From the NCBI GenBank assembly GCA_020352215.1, contig CP070675.1, positions 2,015,925 to 2,059,529 on the forward strand: a stretch of DNA of 43,605 bases. The letters are read 5' to 3'. Position 1 is the stretch's first letter. Every line of letters starts with the position of its first letter. A program made the position numbers and the translations under genes. A model generated the notes under the pieces. The model ran no database searches. It saw only the letters and a list, made by a program, of their open reading frames with translations, and was not told the origin of the DNA. The DNA is from Phycisphaerales bacterium (GTDB lineage: Bacteria; Planctomycetota; Phycisphaerae; Sedimentisphaerales; Anaerobacaceae). Shown here in pieces: positions 1 to 8,959 of the stretch.

Positions 1-3000
1 GGCCCGACCTTCGGATAGGCATTGGCTGAGCCGGGCGTATTGACACTCATCGCAACAAAATTATATGTCCCCGTGCTTTTCTCATATCGCCCGAAGGCCA
101 CGCCCGTCTGCGAGGCGCCGAACTTCTCCTGCTCACTGTAGCCGGTCAACTCGCCATCCCGGCCGGAGTGCAAGTACAAGGTCTCGCCATTCTCACTTAG
201 ACCGAAGGGCACGCGGGCCGCTCCGCCACCGAAGTGAACATCTTCCGTAAAGACAACATATCCGTGCGCGGGGATCGACTTGCCGTCGGCGATTTCATAC
301 TTTCTCAGGTCGGCATCATCGTCGCTGAGGAACCAGCCACCGATGTTGATTGTATGGTCCGTCGTGTTGTGCAGCTCGATCCAATCTGGTGCAGCCGCGT
401 GGGAATGCGCCAGGATTTCGTTGATGACCACATCGCCCAGCTCGGGAATCTGGCCCGTATCATCTGTGCCGGGTGAGCCGCCTACGGCAGCGCTGGGACG
501 CCACGTGGCTTTATCACCCCACCCGTTGAGATCGGTGTTGGCCGGATCCTTGACGGTAAGCGAGAAGCCGTCACCATCGGTGATATCGTACCAGCCGTCT
601 CGGTAGCGGAATTGCAGAATCGTGCTGTTAGTCGAGTCTTCCAGTTTGACATCTTCTCCGCCGTTGGATAGCTGGCCATCGTAAGGGCCCAAGACCTGTG
701 TGCCGGCCGGTACGGTATGTCGAGAAGAAAACGCGGCCTGATTCTTCACTACCACCACATAATCACCGGCAGGTAAACTGATGCTTGGGAAGCTGAAGGT
801 AACGCCTTCGGTGAGTCTCACACCAGCCAGCGAAAGCGGTCCTGCCCCGACGTTTCTCAGTTCTATGTATTCATAATCCTCGTCATTGTACGGAGCACCT
901 GGGGCGGGATCGGCCGGATGATACATGATCTCGGTAATACGCAGATACCTCTGCTGATCGCTGGGATTGCCCGGGTAGCTGATGGTGCTCACCAGAGTCC
1001 CATTGCTGTCGAGCAGGTTTATCGTTTCGCCCCAACTGGAGAGATGTCCCCTGTAGTTACCCTGTACGAGCAGTCGTTGGCCGCCCCTCGGGTAGCTCGT
1101 GCGATTGCGGAATGCAACGGCGTTCGGCGTGACGTGAAGCGGGCCATACGCGGCAGGAATGACCGTGCCCGGGGGAAAGACATGCTCTACTGCATCGTCG
1201 AGCCTCCAGCCGGAGATGTCAACCGCAAAGGGGTTAGGGTTGATAAGCTCAATGTATTCTTCGTCCTGGTTGCGGGACGGAGGGTTGAACTCGATGGTTC
1301 CGAAATCGACGCTGACACTATCGGGCTGGGCGTCAGGGATTCCGGCGTTGTCGGGGTAGCCAGGGTTGTTGATGCTGTGATTGACAAACAGGTGCTGACG
1401 CCGGACCGCCAGATACTGCGTCTTGATCTGATTGACACTACTGTAGAAAGAGCCGCCACCCAATTCGATAGCAAGCTGGGCCTGCAATTCGTTGATTCTA
1501 TTTTCGAATTTGAGCTCCGCTGTGGGGGTGCCCGGCGGCTGGAGCAGATCATCCATCAGAGTTCGCAGTCGGCGGAGGTACATCTGGCGAATCACGGGAT
1601 TATCGTGCAGGGCGTCGATGAGACAATTCCACTGACGATCGTTCTTCTGGTGCTCCGAACAGCCGTAGAATGGGTGACTGGGCGAGCGTATATCCCCCGG
1701 CCAATCCCTATCGGCAATGACACCCCCGATTCCGTTGTTTATGCCGAACGTGAGGTCTTTGTCCCAGGGTAGGAACATCCACTCGTCCGTGCCGTCTGGA
1801 TTATTGCTGAGATCCCAGGTGTCGCGATAGGCGTAATAGTTCTTGTGGGTGTGGTCGTTTTCGTGCATGATTACCGAGGAGGCCCAGTAATTAAGCATGG
1901 CGGGGATGTTGACATTATCGAACAAGAATGTGTTTCGATTGGGATTTCTGGTATCTATGCCCGCGGCCAGCGCAAGAAGATCGCTCGAGTCCTCATCCAA
2001 ACGGGTCTTTTTTCTGTGGATACCTTCTCCGTCTATTCGTCCGTCCTGCAAGTCGTCATACATTTTGTATAGAGCGCCGTCGGGGTCCAGATCGTTTCTG
2101 CGAAGCAGGTCTCGGTCGGGCTGCTCGATGAAAATGCGGACGTCCAGATAGCTACCGTTACGCCGGATGTGCATAGGAAACGAAAGACTGCCAGGCTGGC
2201 CGGCATTGACGTACGTCTCCCAGCCCAGAACCTGACGTATATAGGTTGGGTCGCCTCCCCTCTCGTTGAGGTTGATTTCATCCACGCGCGGAATGTCTGG
2301 AGCGAAGAGAAAATGATGCCCATCGTTGAACTCGAACTTTCGCCCGTGAGTCGTGAAGCCGCCGCGAAGACGGACGAAAACATTGTCGTAGAACTCATCT
2401 AGATAGAACACGGAAGACCGGGTACCCGTGCGGCCTCCTGCGGCGCTGACATTCTGGACGAAGTACTGAAAAACCGGGAGGGCTGTTTGAATTGACGGGT
2501 CTACCACGACAGTACCGTAGTATTGGGGTGATTGTCTCCTGCCCTCTTTGATAAGAAAGAGAGGGTTGATCGAGGCAATGCCCTTGATATCAGATGCGAC
2601 AACCTTCCAGCGGATCATATCACCGGGACCGCGTACGAAGGCAGGAATGATACCCGTGTAAATGCCGTCGTCTGCCACGGCATCGCCGACCGCTCCGTTG
2701 TCCAGCATCGGCACGAAGGCTTCCTGGTCATAATTGATGCGATAAACAAGCATTACCACAGCGACCGGATCGAGTGTTTGTGTCACCTCAACCGTGATGG
2801 TCAGGTCCTCATTGTAGGCCGGCGGCGGAGGATTCTCCGTGACGTTGCGGATAGCCGGTCCGAGGATGGCGACTACACCGCCGTTTTTCTCACCGGGTGT
2901 GGGCTCGTAAAAGTAGCCTTCCATCGTCGAGGAAAGATCAACCGATTCAATCTCGACGGCGATCACCTCGGGCAGTACCAACAAATCCGAACTACCCACG

Positions 3001-4127
3001 CGGTAATTCAAGCCGTGAATCGCCAACACATTGTCACCCGCAACGAGCAAGTCCCTGTAGGGGGAGATGTCAAAATCCTGAGAACTCACGGCCGTATCGT
3101 CTGGACGGTTGGCGATGGCGCCGGAATTCCACGTCAACTGATCTGCCGCGGGGGCATTATCCCCGCCCAGCTCAACACCGTTCAGATAGGCTACGAAACC
3201 ATCTTCGTATCTCATCCTCAAGATAAGCTCATCAATAGCCGAGACATCGTTGACCTTGAAGGGAATGCGGACGTATACAGTCTCATTGACATTTCTCATA
3301 GCGCCAACATCAAGGCCAATTAGCCCCCCGTAGTCGTAGCCGACGCCGGTGGTGCCCTTCAGCCATTGCGAGTCGTCAAATCCCAGCTCTGTCCAACTCA
3401 GACCAAGCGAACCGTCTGTCGGAATCAGTGCCGTTGCAGGTGCGGACTCCGCCACAAGTTTCGTCTCAGTAACCGTGCCGGCCGCGTCACTGCTGAGCCC
3501 ATAGGAAATATCGCCGAATTGCTCCGGGTACTCGTAGCTGTGCGCAATCGTCTTGCCGTCGGGCTCAACGAGGGCAAGCAAGCCGTCGCTTCCAGTGAGC
3601 CTGAAGTCGGTGTGCAACTCGCCGTCCGGATCATCGCGGTCCTTGCCCGAGGCGAAGACAACCTTGAACTGGCCGGGTCCGATCTGGACAGACGGAAGTT
3701 CCCACCGGGTCAGGTCGCCGGCATCGTTAGTCAGATACCAACCCTTGAGATCAGCGACCGAGTCGGTCGGATTGTGAATCTCAATCCAGTCGGAAGAATC
3801 ACCGTCCTCATCCAGGAGGTCGCCCGCGCCCAGCGGCGGCTTGCTGCCGTTGAGCGCGATGAACTCGCTGATGACTAAGGCGCTTCCTTCTGCGCGCCAG
3901 TTCTCGGCCATCATTGCGAAGTCGGTTCCATTGACACCACCGTCGCCGTCAAGGTCGGCTAAGTCCGTCAGAGGGGCCAGCCATTGCTCGGCGAGAACCT
4001 CCAAATCGGCAAAACTGACGCGGCAGTCTTCGTTGAGATCTCCCACTGGACACAAAGCCTCCGACGAGCCAGCCAGAGATGCAGCGACAATGAGGCCGAC
4101 CGAGACGATTCTTAAACGTATGGACAC
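1..4127 (-). CDS. Secreted CotH-kinase / lamin-tail-domain protein with N-terminal dockerin repeats (3' end outside window)
   Basis: One uninterrupted reading frame runs from a GTG at 4127 (AAGGAG seven bases upstream) to the left edge, about 1375 codons, with no stop yet reached. It opens with a signal peptide (about residues 1-22). A pair of dockerin-like repeats follows (about 25-75; DLNEDC and DLDGDG loops, each ending in Trp), then a lamin-tail domain (about 78-185). A linker with a predicted beta-sandwich leads to a CotH-kinase region (about 570-900) with the typical NDHTHKNYYAYRD and FLPWDKDLTFG motifs. Three more lamin-tail domains fill about 920-1375. CotH proteins are atypical secreted kinases that phosphorylate extracellular or coat proteins, and lamin-tail domains are common adhesive modules in large bacterial exoproteins. 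Function is inferred from these families. The dockerin pair sits at the N-terminus, not the usual C-terminus. A hemolysin-type or cellulosome-like surface role is possible but unproven. Confidence 0.9.
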   Translation of the reverse strand, partial: MSIRLRIVSVGLIVAASLAGSSEALCPVGDLNEDCRVSFADLEVLAEQWLAPLTDLADLDGDGGVNGTDFAMMAENWRAEGSALVISEFIALNGSKPPLGAGDLLDEDGDSSDWIEIHNPTDSVADLKGWYLTNDAGDLTRWELPSVQIGPGQFKVVFASGKDRDDPDGELHTDFRLTGSDGLLALVEPDGKTIAHSYEYPEQFGDISYGLSSDAAGTVTETKLVAESAPATALIPTDGSLGLSWTELGFDDSQWLKGTTGVGYDYGGLIGLDVGAMRNVNETVYVRIPFKVNDVSAIDELILRMRYEDGFVAYLNGVELGGDNAPAADQLTWNSGAIANRPDDTAVSSQDFDISPYRDLLVAGDNVLAIHGLNYRVGSSDLLVLPEVIAVEIESVDLSSTMEGYFYEPTPGEKNGGVVAILGPAIRNVTENPPPPAYNEDLTITVEVTQTLDPVAVVMLVYRINYDQEAFVPMLDNGAVGDAVADDGIYTGIIPAFVRGPGDMIRWKVVASDIKGIASINPLFLIKEGRRQSPQYYGTVVVDPSIQTALPVFQYFVQNVSAAGGRTGTRSSVFYLDEFYDNVFVRLRGGFTTHGRKFEFNDGHHFLFAPDIPRVDEINLNERGGDPTYIRQVLGWETYVNAGQPGSLSFPMHIRRNGSYLDVRIFIEQPDRDLLRRNDLDPDGALYKMYDDLQDGRIDGEGIHRKKTRLDEDSSDLLALAAGIDTRNPNRNTFLFDNVNIPAMLNYWASSVIMHENDHTHKNYYAYRDTWDLSNNPDGTDEWMFLPWDKDLTFGINNGIGGVIADRDWPGDIRSPSHPFYGCSEHQKNDRQWNCLIDALHDNPVIRQMYLRRLRTLMDDLLQPPGTPTAELKFENRINELQAQLAIELGGGSFYSSVNQIKTQYLAVRRQHLFVNHSINNPGYPDNAGIPDAQPDSVSVDFGTIEFNPPSRNQDEEYIELINPNPFAVDISGWRLDDAVEHVFPPGTVIPAAYGPLHVTPNAVAFRNRTSYPRGGQRLLVQGNYRGHLSSWGETINLLDSNGTLVSTISYPGNPSDQQRYLRITEIMYHPADPAPGAPYNDEDYEYIELRNVGAGPLSLAGVRLTEGVTFSFPSISLPAGDYVVVVKNQAAFSSRHTVPAGTQVLGPYDGQLSNGGEDVKLEDSTNSTILQFRYRDGWYDITDGDGFSLTVKDPANTDLNGWGDKATWRPSAAVGGSPGTDDTGQIPELGDVVINEILAHSHAAAPDWIELHNTTDHTINIGGWFLSDDDADLRKYEIADGKSIPAHGYVVFTEDVHFGGGAARVPFGLSENGETLYLHSGRDGELTGYSEQEKFGASQTGVAFGRYEKSTGTYNFVAMSVNTPGSANAYPKVG

Positions 4128-4214
4128 CTGTTATCTCCTTCCTCACGAAAGCCTTGGACCCCCGGCTGCCGTACTGACTTGGGGCCTGCGTGCATCGCGA
4201 CCAAACGAAATCGC

Positions 4215-4229
4215 GCAGGCCAAACCTGC
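4215..4229. promoter_or_regulatory. Inverted repeat at the predicted transcription start of the CotH gene
   Basis: GCAGG-CCAAA-CCTGC is a perfect 5-bp inverted repeat with a 5-base spacer. It lies just downstream of the minus-strand -10 box at 4234-4239, covering the expected start point. It could be an operator or a 5' stabilising hairpin. The arms are short, so chance is possible. Confidence 0.3.
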
Positions 4230-4233
4230 CCCG

Positions 4234-4263
4234 ATTATAACAAATCCGAGGTGGACAAGTCAA
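4234..4263 (-). promoter_or_regulatory. Sigma70-type promoter for the CotH/lamin-tail gene
   Basis: On the minus strand TTGACT (4263-4258) is separated by 18 bases from TATAAT (4239-4234). A TGT directly before the -10 gives an extended -10. The predicted start near 4227 leaves a leader of about 100 bases before the GTG at 4127. Both boxes are near consensus, and the position between divergent genes fits. Confidence 0.7.
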
Positions 4264-4336
4264 TTGCCGTTTCCGGAGATAACGGAGCGTTTCTCCGCGG
4301 GATCGTTGTTGCCGTCACAATAGGTCTCCTTATTGC

Positions 4337-4364
4337 TTGACTCTCATCTTTTCTGTTGTAGACT
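4337..4364 (+). promoter_or_regulatory. Possible promoter of the FHA-phosphatase gene
   Basis: TTGACT (4337-4342), a 16-base spacer and TAGACT (4359-4364) lie about 130 bases before the ATG at 4492. The -10 overlaps a small inverted repeat, GTAGA-CTAA-TCTAC (4358-4371), that could be an operator. The rest of the gene-free stretch 4128-4491 holds only the divergent CotH promoter described separately. Confidence 0.4.
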
Positions 4365-4491
4365 AATCTACGTGGATGAGCAGGGGCCCAGCGGTCCTGC
4401 TGTTCCGGTCGCCGGAGTGTTCTGGTAGCATGTTTTGCATGCTGCCATCGGCAGTGACATAGGCGTTGTTTCCATAGTTGAGGAGCCGGAT

Positions 4492-6180
4492 ATGGCAAAG
4501 GCAACATTAGCAATATACGGATACGGTGACGCCCGACGGGTCGATCTGAATCCAAAAGGGACGATCGTTGGACGCAGCCCCCGTTGTGACGTGGTTGTCG
4601 AAAGCAGCGACATTTCGCGCCAGCATGTGAGGATTTTCCAGGACCCATTTGGCAGGTGGGTTGTGGAGGACTTGGGTAGCAGCAACGGCACATTCATAAA
4701 CGGCAAACGCATCGAGACAAGTACCATTTTGCACGGAGAGCCGGTAGTTGTTGGCCCTGTCTCCCTGTCGATCACACAATCTCTCGACCAGAGGATCGAG
4801 CGGGATGACTCGGCGCAGGGAACCAACGTCGTCGTGGAGAACTTCGGGACCGAGGTTTTCTACGGTGAGCGGAAACAACACGACGCCCCGGCCCGCCCCT
4901 GCCCGAGGGAATTTGATGAAATCACTAGACGCCTGTCGGCACTGACGAGCGCCTCAGCATTATATCCCGAAGTCTGCAGATTCGTGGCCCGAGCGCCAAA
5001 GACGGTTGCCATAGTTCTGCGGTTGCCGGACAAGAGTCAGCCCGTGCCCAAATCCCCGGAGATTATCGCGTGCCACTTCGGTCACAGCCCGGACGACACT
5101 GCCGCCGGTGATGTGGTGGGTTACTATCCCTCTCGCCTCGCTTTTCGTGTCTCAGGCCACGTGCTTGAGAAGGTCCGATCCGAAGGGCATGCCGTGATGG
5201 CCAAGAGTATATACTCCCCAGATGAAGAGGTGACATCGACATTTGTTGACGCACACAGCCCCAGAGCGGTGATTTGTATGCCGCTCGGAGATGTCGAAGA
5301 GGAAGTGGATTTGCTCTATCTCGACATTCCGATCGAAGACCGGACGAGGACCAGACCTGAGGAGATATTCGAGTTCCTGCACGTGATCTCCCAGGACATT
5401 ATCTCAACACGGAAGCGCCTTGTCCTCATGGAGGCAAAAGCAGAGGCAAATGCGCTTGACCACGAGTTGTCACTTGCGAGGCAGATTCAGTCAAAGCTTG
5501 CGCCTGCGGTACCACCCAATTTGTCAGGCTTTGATCTGGGCCTTCTCTACGATCCCGCTACGTGGGTTGGCGGCGACTACTGCGACGTGTGGGTGCTGAG
5601 TGACGGCCGGTTGGCGTTTGCCGTTGGTGATCTCCACAGCAAGGGACTGCCGGCAGCGATGGCTATGGTCGGCCTTCGCACGGTCCTGCGAACCGTGACG
5701 AGTTTCTGTGCCGAGCCGTCCGAAGTCATCAAGCACGTTGCTTCACATCTGGCTCAGAACTCACCCGAAAAAGTGTCTGCGACACTGTTCTTTGGCTTGC
5801 TCGACACATCGGAAGGGACCATTGAGTACGTCAACGCAGGGCATCCCCAACCAATTGTCTTCGGGCCACAGACGGCTCCAACGCCTCTCGGCAAGTCGAG
5901 CGATGTTGCACTCGGCGCAGATAACGCCACGTTCCAGACAAAGGCCGGGACTATCAAACAACGTGCAGGATTGCTGGTCTTCACCGACGGTATCACAGAG
6001 ACGAAGTCGCCTCAGGGCGAAGAGTTCGGAGTAAAACGCTTGGCGCATTCGCTCGGTGCCTCAGGAAAACAGAGAGCAGACGAGGTGGTGAAGTCTATTG
6101 GGCGAAGTGTGGCCGAATTCAGGCAAGTGCTGGCCCAGAATGATGATATTTCTGCCATTGCCTTGGTGAACCGCGGATAG
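4492..6180 (+). CDS. FHA domain - GAF-like region - SpoIIE-type PP2C phosphatase
   Basis: This 562-residue protein starts at the ATG preceded by GAGGAG. A longer ORF begins at 4435 but lacks a good ribosome site. Residues about 1-100 form an FHA domain (GRSPRCD, SRQHVRI, LGSSNGTF), which binds phosphothreonine. Residues about 135-310 resemble a GAF-like sensor and contain PKSPEIIACHFG. Residues about 325-562 are a PPM/SpoIIE phosphatase with metal-binding Asp at 362 (VGGDYCD), 380 (VGDLHSKG), 499 (TDGITE) and 551-552 (NDDIS), so it should be active. In this family such proteins dephosphorylate anti-anti-sigma factors or phosphoproteins. No transmembrane segment is visible, so it is cytoplasmic. 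The N-terminal half matches that of the histidine kinase at 6837-8507, which points to duplication with an output swap and a common signal. Target unknown. Confidence 0.9.
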   Translation: MAKATLAIYGYGDARRVDLNPKGTIVGRSPRCDVVVESSDISRQHVRIFQDPFGRWVVEDLGSSNGTFINGKRIETSTILHGEPVVVGPVSLSITQSLDQRIERDDSAQGTNVVVENFGTEVFYGERKQHDAPARPCPREFDEITRRLSALTSASALYPEVCRFVARAPKTVAIVLRLPDKSQPVPKSPEIIACHFGHSPDDTAAGDVVGYYPSRLAFRVSGHVLEKVRSEGHAVMAKSIYSPDEEVTSTFVDAHSPRAVICMPLGDVEEEVDLLYLDIPIEDRTRTRPEEIFEFLHVISQDIISTRKRLVLMEAKAEANALDHELSLARQIQSKLAPAVPPNLSGFDLGLLYDPATWVGGDYCDVWVLSDGRLAFAVGDLHSKGLPAAMAMVGLRTVLRTVTSFCAEPSEVIKHVASHLAQNSPEKVSATLFFGLLDTSEGTIEYVNAGHPQPIVFGPQTAPTPLGKSSDVALGADNATFQTKAGTIKQRAGLLVFTDGITETKSPQGEEFGVKRLAHSLGASGKQRADEVVKSIGRSVAEFRQVLAQNDDISAIALVNRG

Positions 6181-6270
6181 GGTCTGTTGAAAGCGACTTC
6201 GCAGCGTGGCTCTGCTGTTGCACACTCAGTCCCTGAACGCGGCCCGCAATTTTGAACGTATTGGTCTCTC

Positions 6271-6669
6271 TCAGATTTTCTTCGACAAGAGTTTTTCGGC
6301 CTCTGCAAGCAGGACTTCCGGCATCACAGGCTTTTCAAGAAACGCATCCACCGGCAACCAGTCTGGATCACCCGCAGCCGACTTGAAATCTATACCCGTT
6401 TGCTCTCTGACTCCCGTCAGCATCAGAATAGGCGTATCCTTGAACTCCGGATCCTTCTTGAGTTCTCTGGACATTTCAAAGCCATCCTGCCATGTAGACA
6501 TCATGACGTCCAGTATGATCAGGTCCGGTTTCTCAGCTTTGATTTTGCTCATCCCTTCGGCTCTGTCGGCGGCCGTCACTACATCGTACTCTCGGCTCTC
6601 CAGAATACCCTGCAGGGACTCTCTGATATCCTGGTCATCATCCGCGACCAAAATCTTTGCCTTTCCCAT
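6271..6669 (-). CDS. Single-domain response regulator (CheY-like receiver)
   Basis: This 132-residue protein is a complete receiver domain and nothing else. The acidic pocket is D10-D11-D12 (VADDDQD), the phosphoacceptor is D54 (LIILDVMM), and the switch residues are T85 (MLTG) and K113 (FLEKP). The start has GAGGTG seven bases upstream. With no output domain it must act by protein contact or as a phosphorelay intermediate. It lies 167 bases downstream of, and on the same strand as, the FHA-histidine kinase, so it is the likely phosphotransfer partner. It faces the FHA-phosphatase gene end to end across 90 bases. An insertion around residues 88-105 (TGIDFKSAAGDPDW) lengthens the loop after T85, as in many planctomycete and myxobacterial receivers. 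Confidence 0.93.
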   Translation of the reverse strand: MGKAKILVADDDQDIRESLQGILESREYDVVTAADRAEGMSKIKAEKPDLIILDVMMSTWQDGFEMSRELKKDPEFKDTPILMLTGVREQTGIDFKSAAGDPDWLPVDAFLEKPVMPEVLLAEAEKLLSKKI

Positions 6670-6836
6670 TGTTCACCTCAGCAGATCAACACCGGCATTT
6701 CCAGCACGCAGTTATGTACAGCCATGTCGTCGAGCACACCGTGGCAAAATATCATACCCGCCGCAAGAACACAACAATTCCATTACGATCCAACGGCGAT
6801 CACGTTGGCGAACCGACTCGACACGCCCGATCGCCT

Positions 6837-8507
6837 CTACGAGCAGATCGCGGCCGAGCTACTCTTGGGTAAAGTGACTGTAAATGTCGTCCCCTGGCCT
6901 TCCTGGCTCTGCACGGCGAGTTCGCCGCCATGTCTATCTACAATCTGTTTGACTATCGACAGACCCAATCCTGTGCCGTCTTTCTCCCTGTTCTTGGCAT
7001 TACTGGCCCTGAAGAATTCGTCGAACACATGTCCGATTTCGTCCGCGGGTATCCCAATTCCTGTATCGCAAACATCAACCTGCACACGGTCGCCACTGGC
7101 CTTGGCCTCGAGGTGAACGGATTTGCCCTCGGGAGTGTATTTGACAGCATTAAAAAGCAAGTTGCTCAACATTTCGGTTATAGAGAACTCATTGCCGACG
7201 ATGTTGCCCACCGATGGATCTATGTTCGAGGTCACCGTGATCGACTTATCTTCAGCCCTGCTGGCAACGGCCGCCAAGGATTTGGATATTGATTCCGGAA
7301 AAGAAAACTCCTCCATGTTCATTTCCCCACTGAGCCTCATCTGAGTCAGACTTAGCAGTTCTTTCACAAAATTGGTCAGTTGCACGGTTCGCTCGCGAGC
7401 CCGTCCGAAGAAGTCGGCCTGTTTGTCGTTGAGGGAACCCGATGATTTGTCACCTGCGATGAATAGACAACTCTGTATTGCAGCCAGATGGCCCTTGATG
7501 TCGTGTGTGACTCGCGAGACGTACTCATCCTTTATGCGGTCCTTCTGCAGGAGTTGAGTATTGGCCTGCCTAAGGGCTTCTTCCTGTTTCTTCAGCTCAG
7601 CAAGGAAAAGGTTCTTCTGGGCAAAATTGACCTGTCGAGCGACCGCCTCCACAAAGTCGAACATTTCTTTTGGCGACCTGCTCTCCGCAATGTCTATATA
7701 TAACGCGTCCACACTTTCGCCCAAGTCATTTACCCGCGCAGCAAAGACAACGTGTGGCTTGTGTTCGTCGACAATTGTCAATCCCAGATTTCTTTCGGAG
7801 CCAGACTTGCTGCTCGCCATCACAGGAGCGTCAGCCGACCTGACCGCGTCAAGTGCCCGCTTGGAAAAATGCAGGTAAGCTGTCTGCAGAACGTTGGCAT
7901 CGATTGTATCCGCCCCGAAGTGACAGGCGATGATGTCGAGGGACTTTGGCAGTCTTTCGGCACCACAGGGCAGTCTCACGATTGCAACGAGCGTGTCCAG
8001 CATTTTGGCCAGACATTTGCACGCCTCAAAATACAGTTCCGAAGGGCTCGATAACTTCAGTAGACTGCTCGTCAGCTCGTTGAGGTTCTGCATCAGGTCG
8101 GGGGAAAGCACCGCAGCTTTGTCCGCTCTATAGGAGACTATGTCCTCATCCACGCCTTTATCAACGATGGGCATTGTCGTCCGGATTGACGTTCCCGGAA
8201 TTATCTGTTGGTCGGATTCCTGCAACAGTGAAAGCGTGAACGGACGTATGCTGATTTTCTGGCCGGGAAGCACTGCCTGTGCTTTGATCCGCTGACCATC
8301 GACAAGAACGCCATTTTGACTGCCAAGGTCTTCGACAATCCAACGACCGAAAGCATCCTGCGAAATCCTGGAATGAACGCGTGACACACCGGCATGGTTG
8401 AGTACGATATCGCAATCTGAGCCTCGCCCCAAGGTCACCCCCTTGGGATCTACCACCACCTCATGAGTGTCCTCCGGTCCGGAAACGATCAACTTTGCCT
8501 CAGCCAT
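6837..8507 (-). CDS. FHA domain - GAF-like region - histidine kinase
   Basis: This 556-residue protein starts at the ATG with GGAGGA six bases upstream. The frame stays open to 8720, but this start aligns with the twin phosphatase (MAEAKLIV versus MAKATLAI). Residues about 1-105 are an FHA domain (GRGSDCD, SRVHSRI, LGSQNGVL). About 140-305 is the GAF-like region shared with the phosphatase (PKSLDIIACHFG). A short coiled coil (about 306-325) leads to a HisKA helix with phosphoacceptor H335 (VTHDIKGHL). The ATPase domain has an N box (NLLFNAVKYTP), G1 (DTGIGIP), F box and G2 (GTGLGLSIVKQ). No membrane helix is visible, so it should be a soluble sensor kinase recruited through FHA binding to a phosphothreonine protein, possibly the adjacent Ser/Thr kinase. 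It is probably cotranscribed with the receiver gene downstream. Confidence 0.92.
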   Translation of the reverse strand: MAEAKLIVSGPEDTHEVVVDPKGVTLGRGSDCDIVLNHAGVSRVHSRISQDAFGRWIVEDLGSQNGVLVDGQRIKAQAVLPGQKISIRPFTLSLLQESDQQIIPGTSIRTTMPIVDKGVDEDIVSYRADKAAVLSPDLMQNLNELTSSLLKLSSPSELYFEACKCLAKMLDTLVAIVRLPCGAERLPKSLDIIACHFGADTIDANVLQTAYLHFSKRALDAVRSADAPVMASSKSGSERNLGLTIVDEHKPHVVFAARVNDLGESVDALYIDIAESRSPKEMFDFVEAVARQVNFAQKNLFLAELKKQEEALRQANTQLLQKDRIKDEYVSRVTHDIKGHLAAIQSCLFIAGDKSSGSLNDKQADFFGRARERTVQLTNFVKELLSLTQMRLSGEMNMEEFSFPESISKSLAAVASRAEDKSITVTSNIDPSVGNIVGNEFSITEMLSNLLFNAVKYTPEGKSVHLEAKASGDRVQVDVCDTGIGIPADEIGHVFDEFFRASNAKNREKDGTGLGLSIVKQIVDRHGGELAVQSQEGQGTTFTVTLPKSSSAAICS

Positions 8508-8959
8508 CTTTGTTCCTCCAGCTAAACCAACCGGCTGACCCTGCGGCAGGCTTCTTCCGGTCAAGAAGGCTCGTTCAGGAAACCAGCCGCGCGGCGAAAA
8601 CCAGCATTTAGGGTACATGAAATCAAGAGACTCGACAAGTCTTTTGTGAGCTTCCTGCCATTGGGCTGGCTCCGGCTGGTTCAGGTCAGGGGTATCTGGA
8701 GTCAGGTTTTTGCTTGACAAAAAGCGATTTGCTATGGTAGCATGACTGTAGTTTGGTCGGCGGATGAGGGCGCCAGATTAGTTACAGAGTGTGCGGGTCG
8801 GAAGATTTGTGAGGATTGAACGGTGAGCGGAGAGATTGTTTTACGCTTTGGTGACTTCCCAGACACGCCTTGTCGCTTTCGGCCAACTGTGCACAGAGGA
8901 TCTCGCCGACCGACTCGACGTCATCGAACGTTGCCGCGCCTCCTTCGAAATATGGTAAT
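8508..8959. other. Divergent intergenic stretch between histidine kinase and Ser/Thr kinase
   Basis: This 452-base stretch holds the kinase promoter at 8714-8743. After the promoter, three short overlapping plus-strand frames stay open up to the kinase start. A GTG at 8823 with GAGG eight bases upstream gives 46 codons ending in a TGA that overlaps the kinase ATG. A TTG at 8836 gives 40 codons ending at 8958. The kinase frame itself is open from 8870. I cannot decide whether any is translated. Nothing else recognisable was seen. Confidence 0.5.
8714..8743 (+). promoter_or_regulatory. Sigma70-type promoter upstream of the Ser/Thr kinase
   Basis: A perfect TTGACA (8714-8719) is followed after 18 bases by TAGCAT (8738-8743), preceded by TGG as an extended -10. 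The predicted start near 8750 gives a leader of about 210 bases before the kinase ATG at 8960. Confidence 0.55.

Noticed and set aside
918..1772. Long plus-strand ORF of 284 codons
   Set aside because: It lies fully opposite the CotH/lamin-tail frame, which shows clear domains. It has no ribosome site and no recognisable protein; it is an antisense shadow.
2532..3323. Plus-strand ORF of 263 codons
   Set aside because: Antisense to the same CotH/lamin-tail gene, with no domain or ribosome site.
8508..8720. N-terminal extension of the FHA-histidine kinase by 71 residues
   Set aside because: The ATG at 8507 has a strong GGAGGA and matches the start of the paired phosphatase; the extension has no recognisable sequence.
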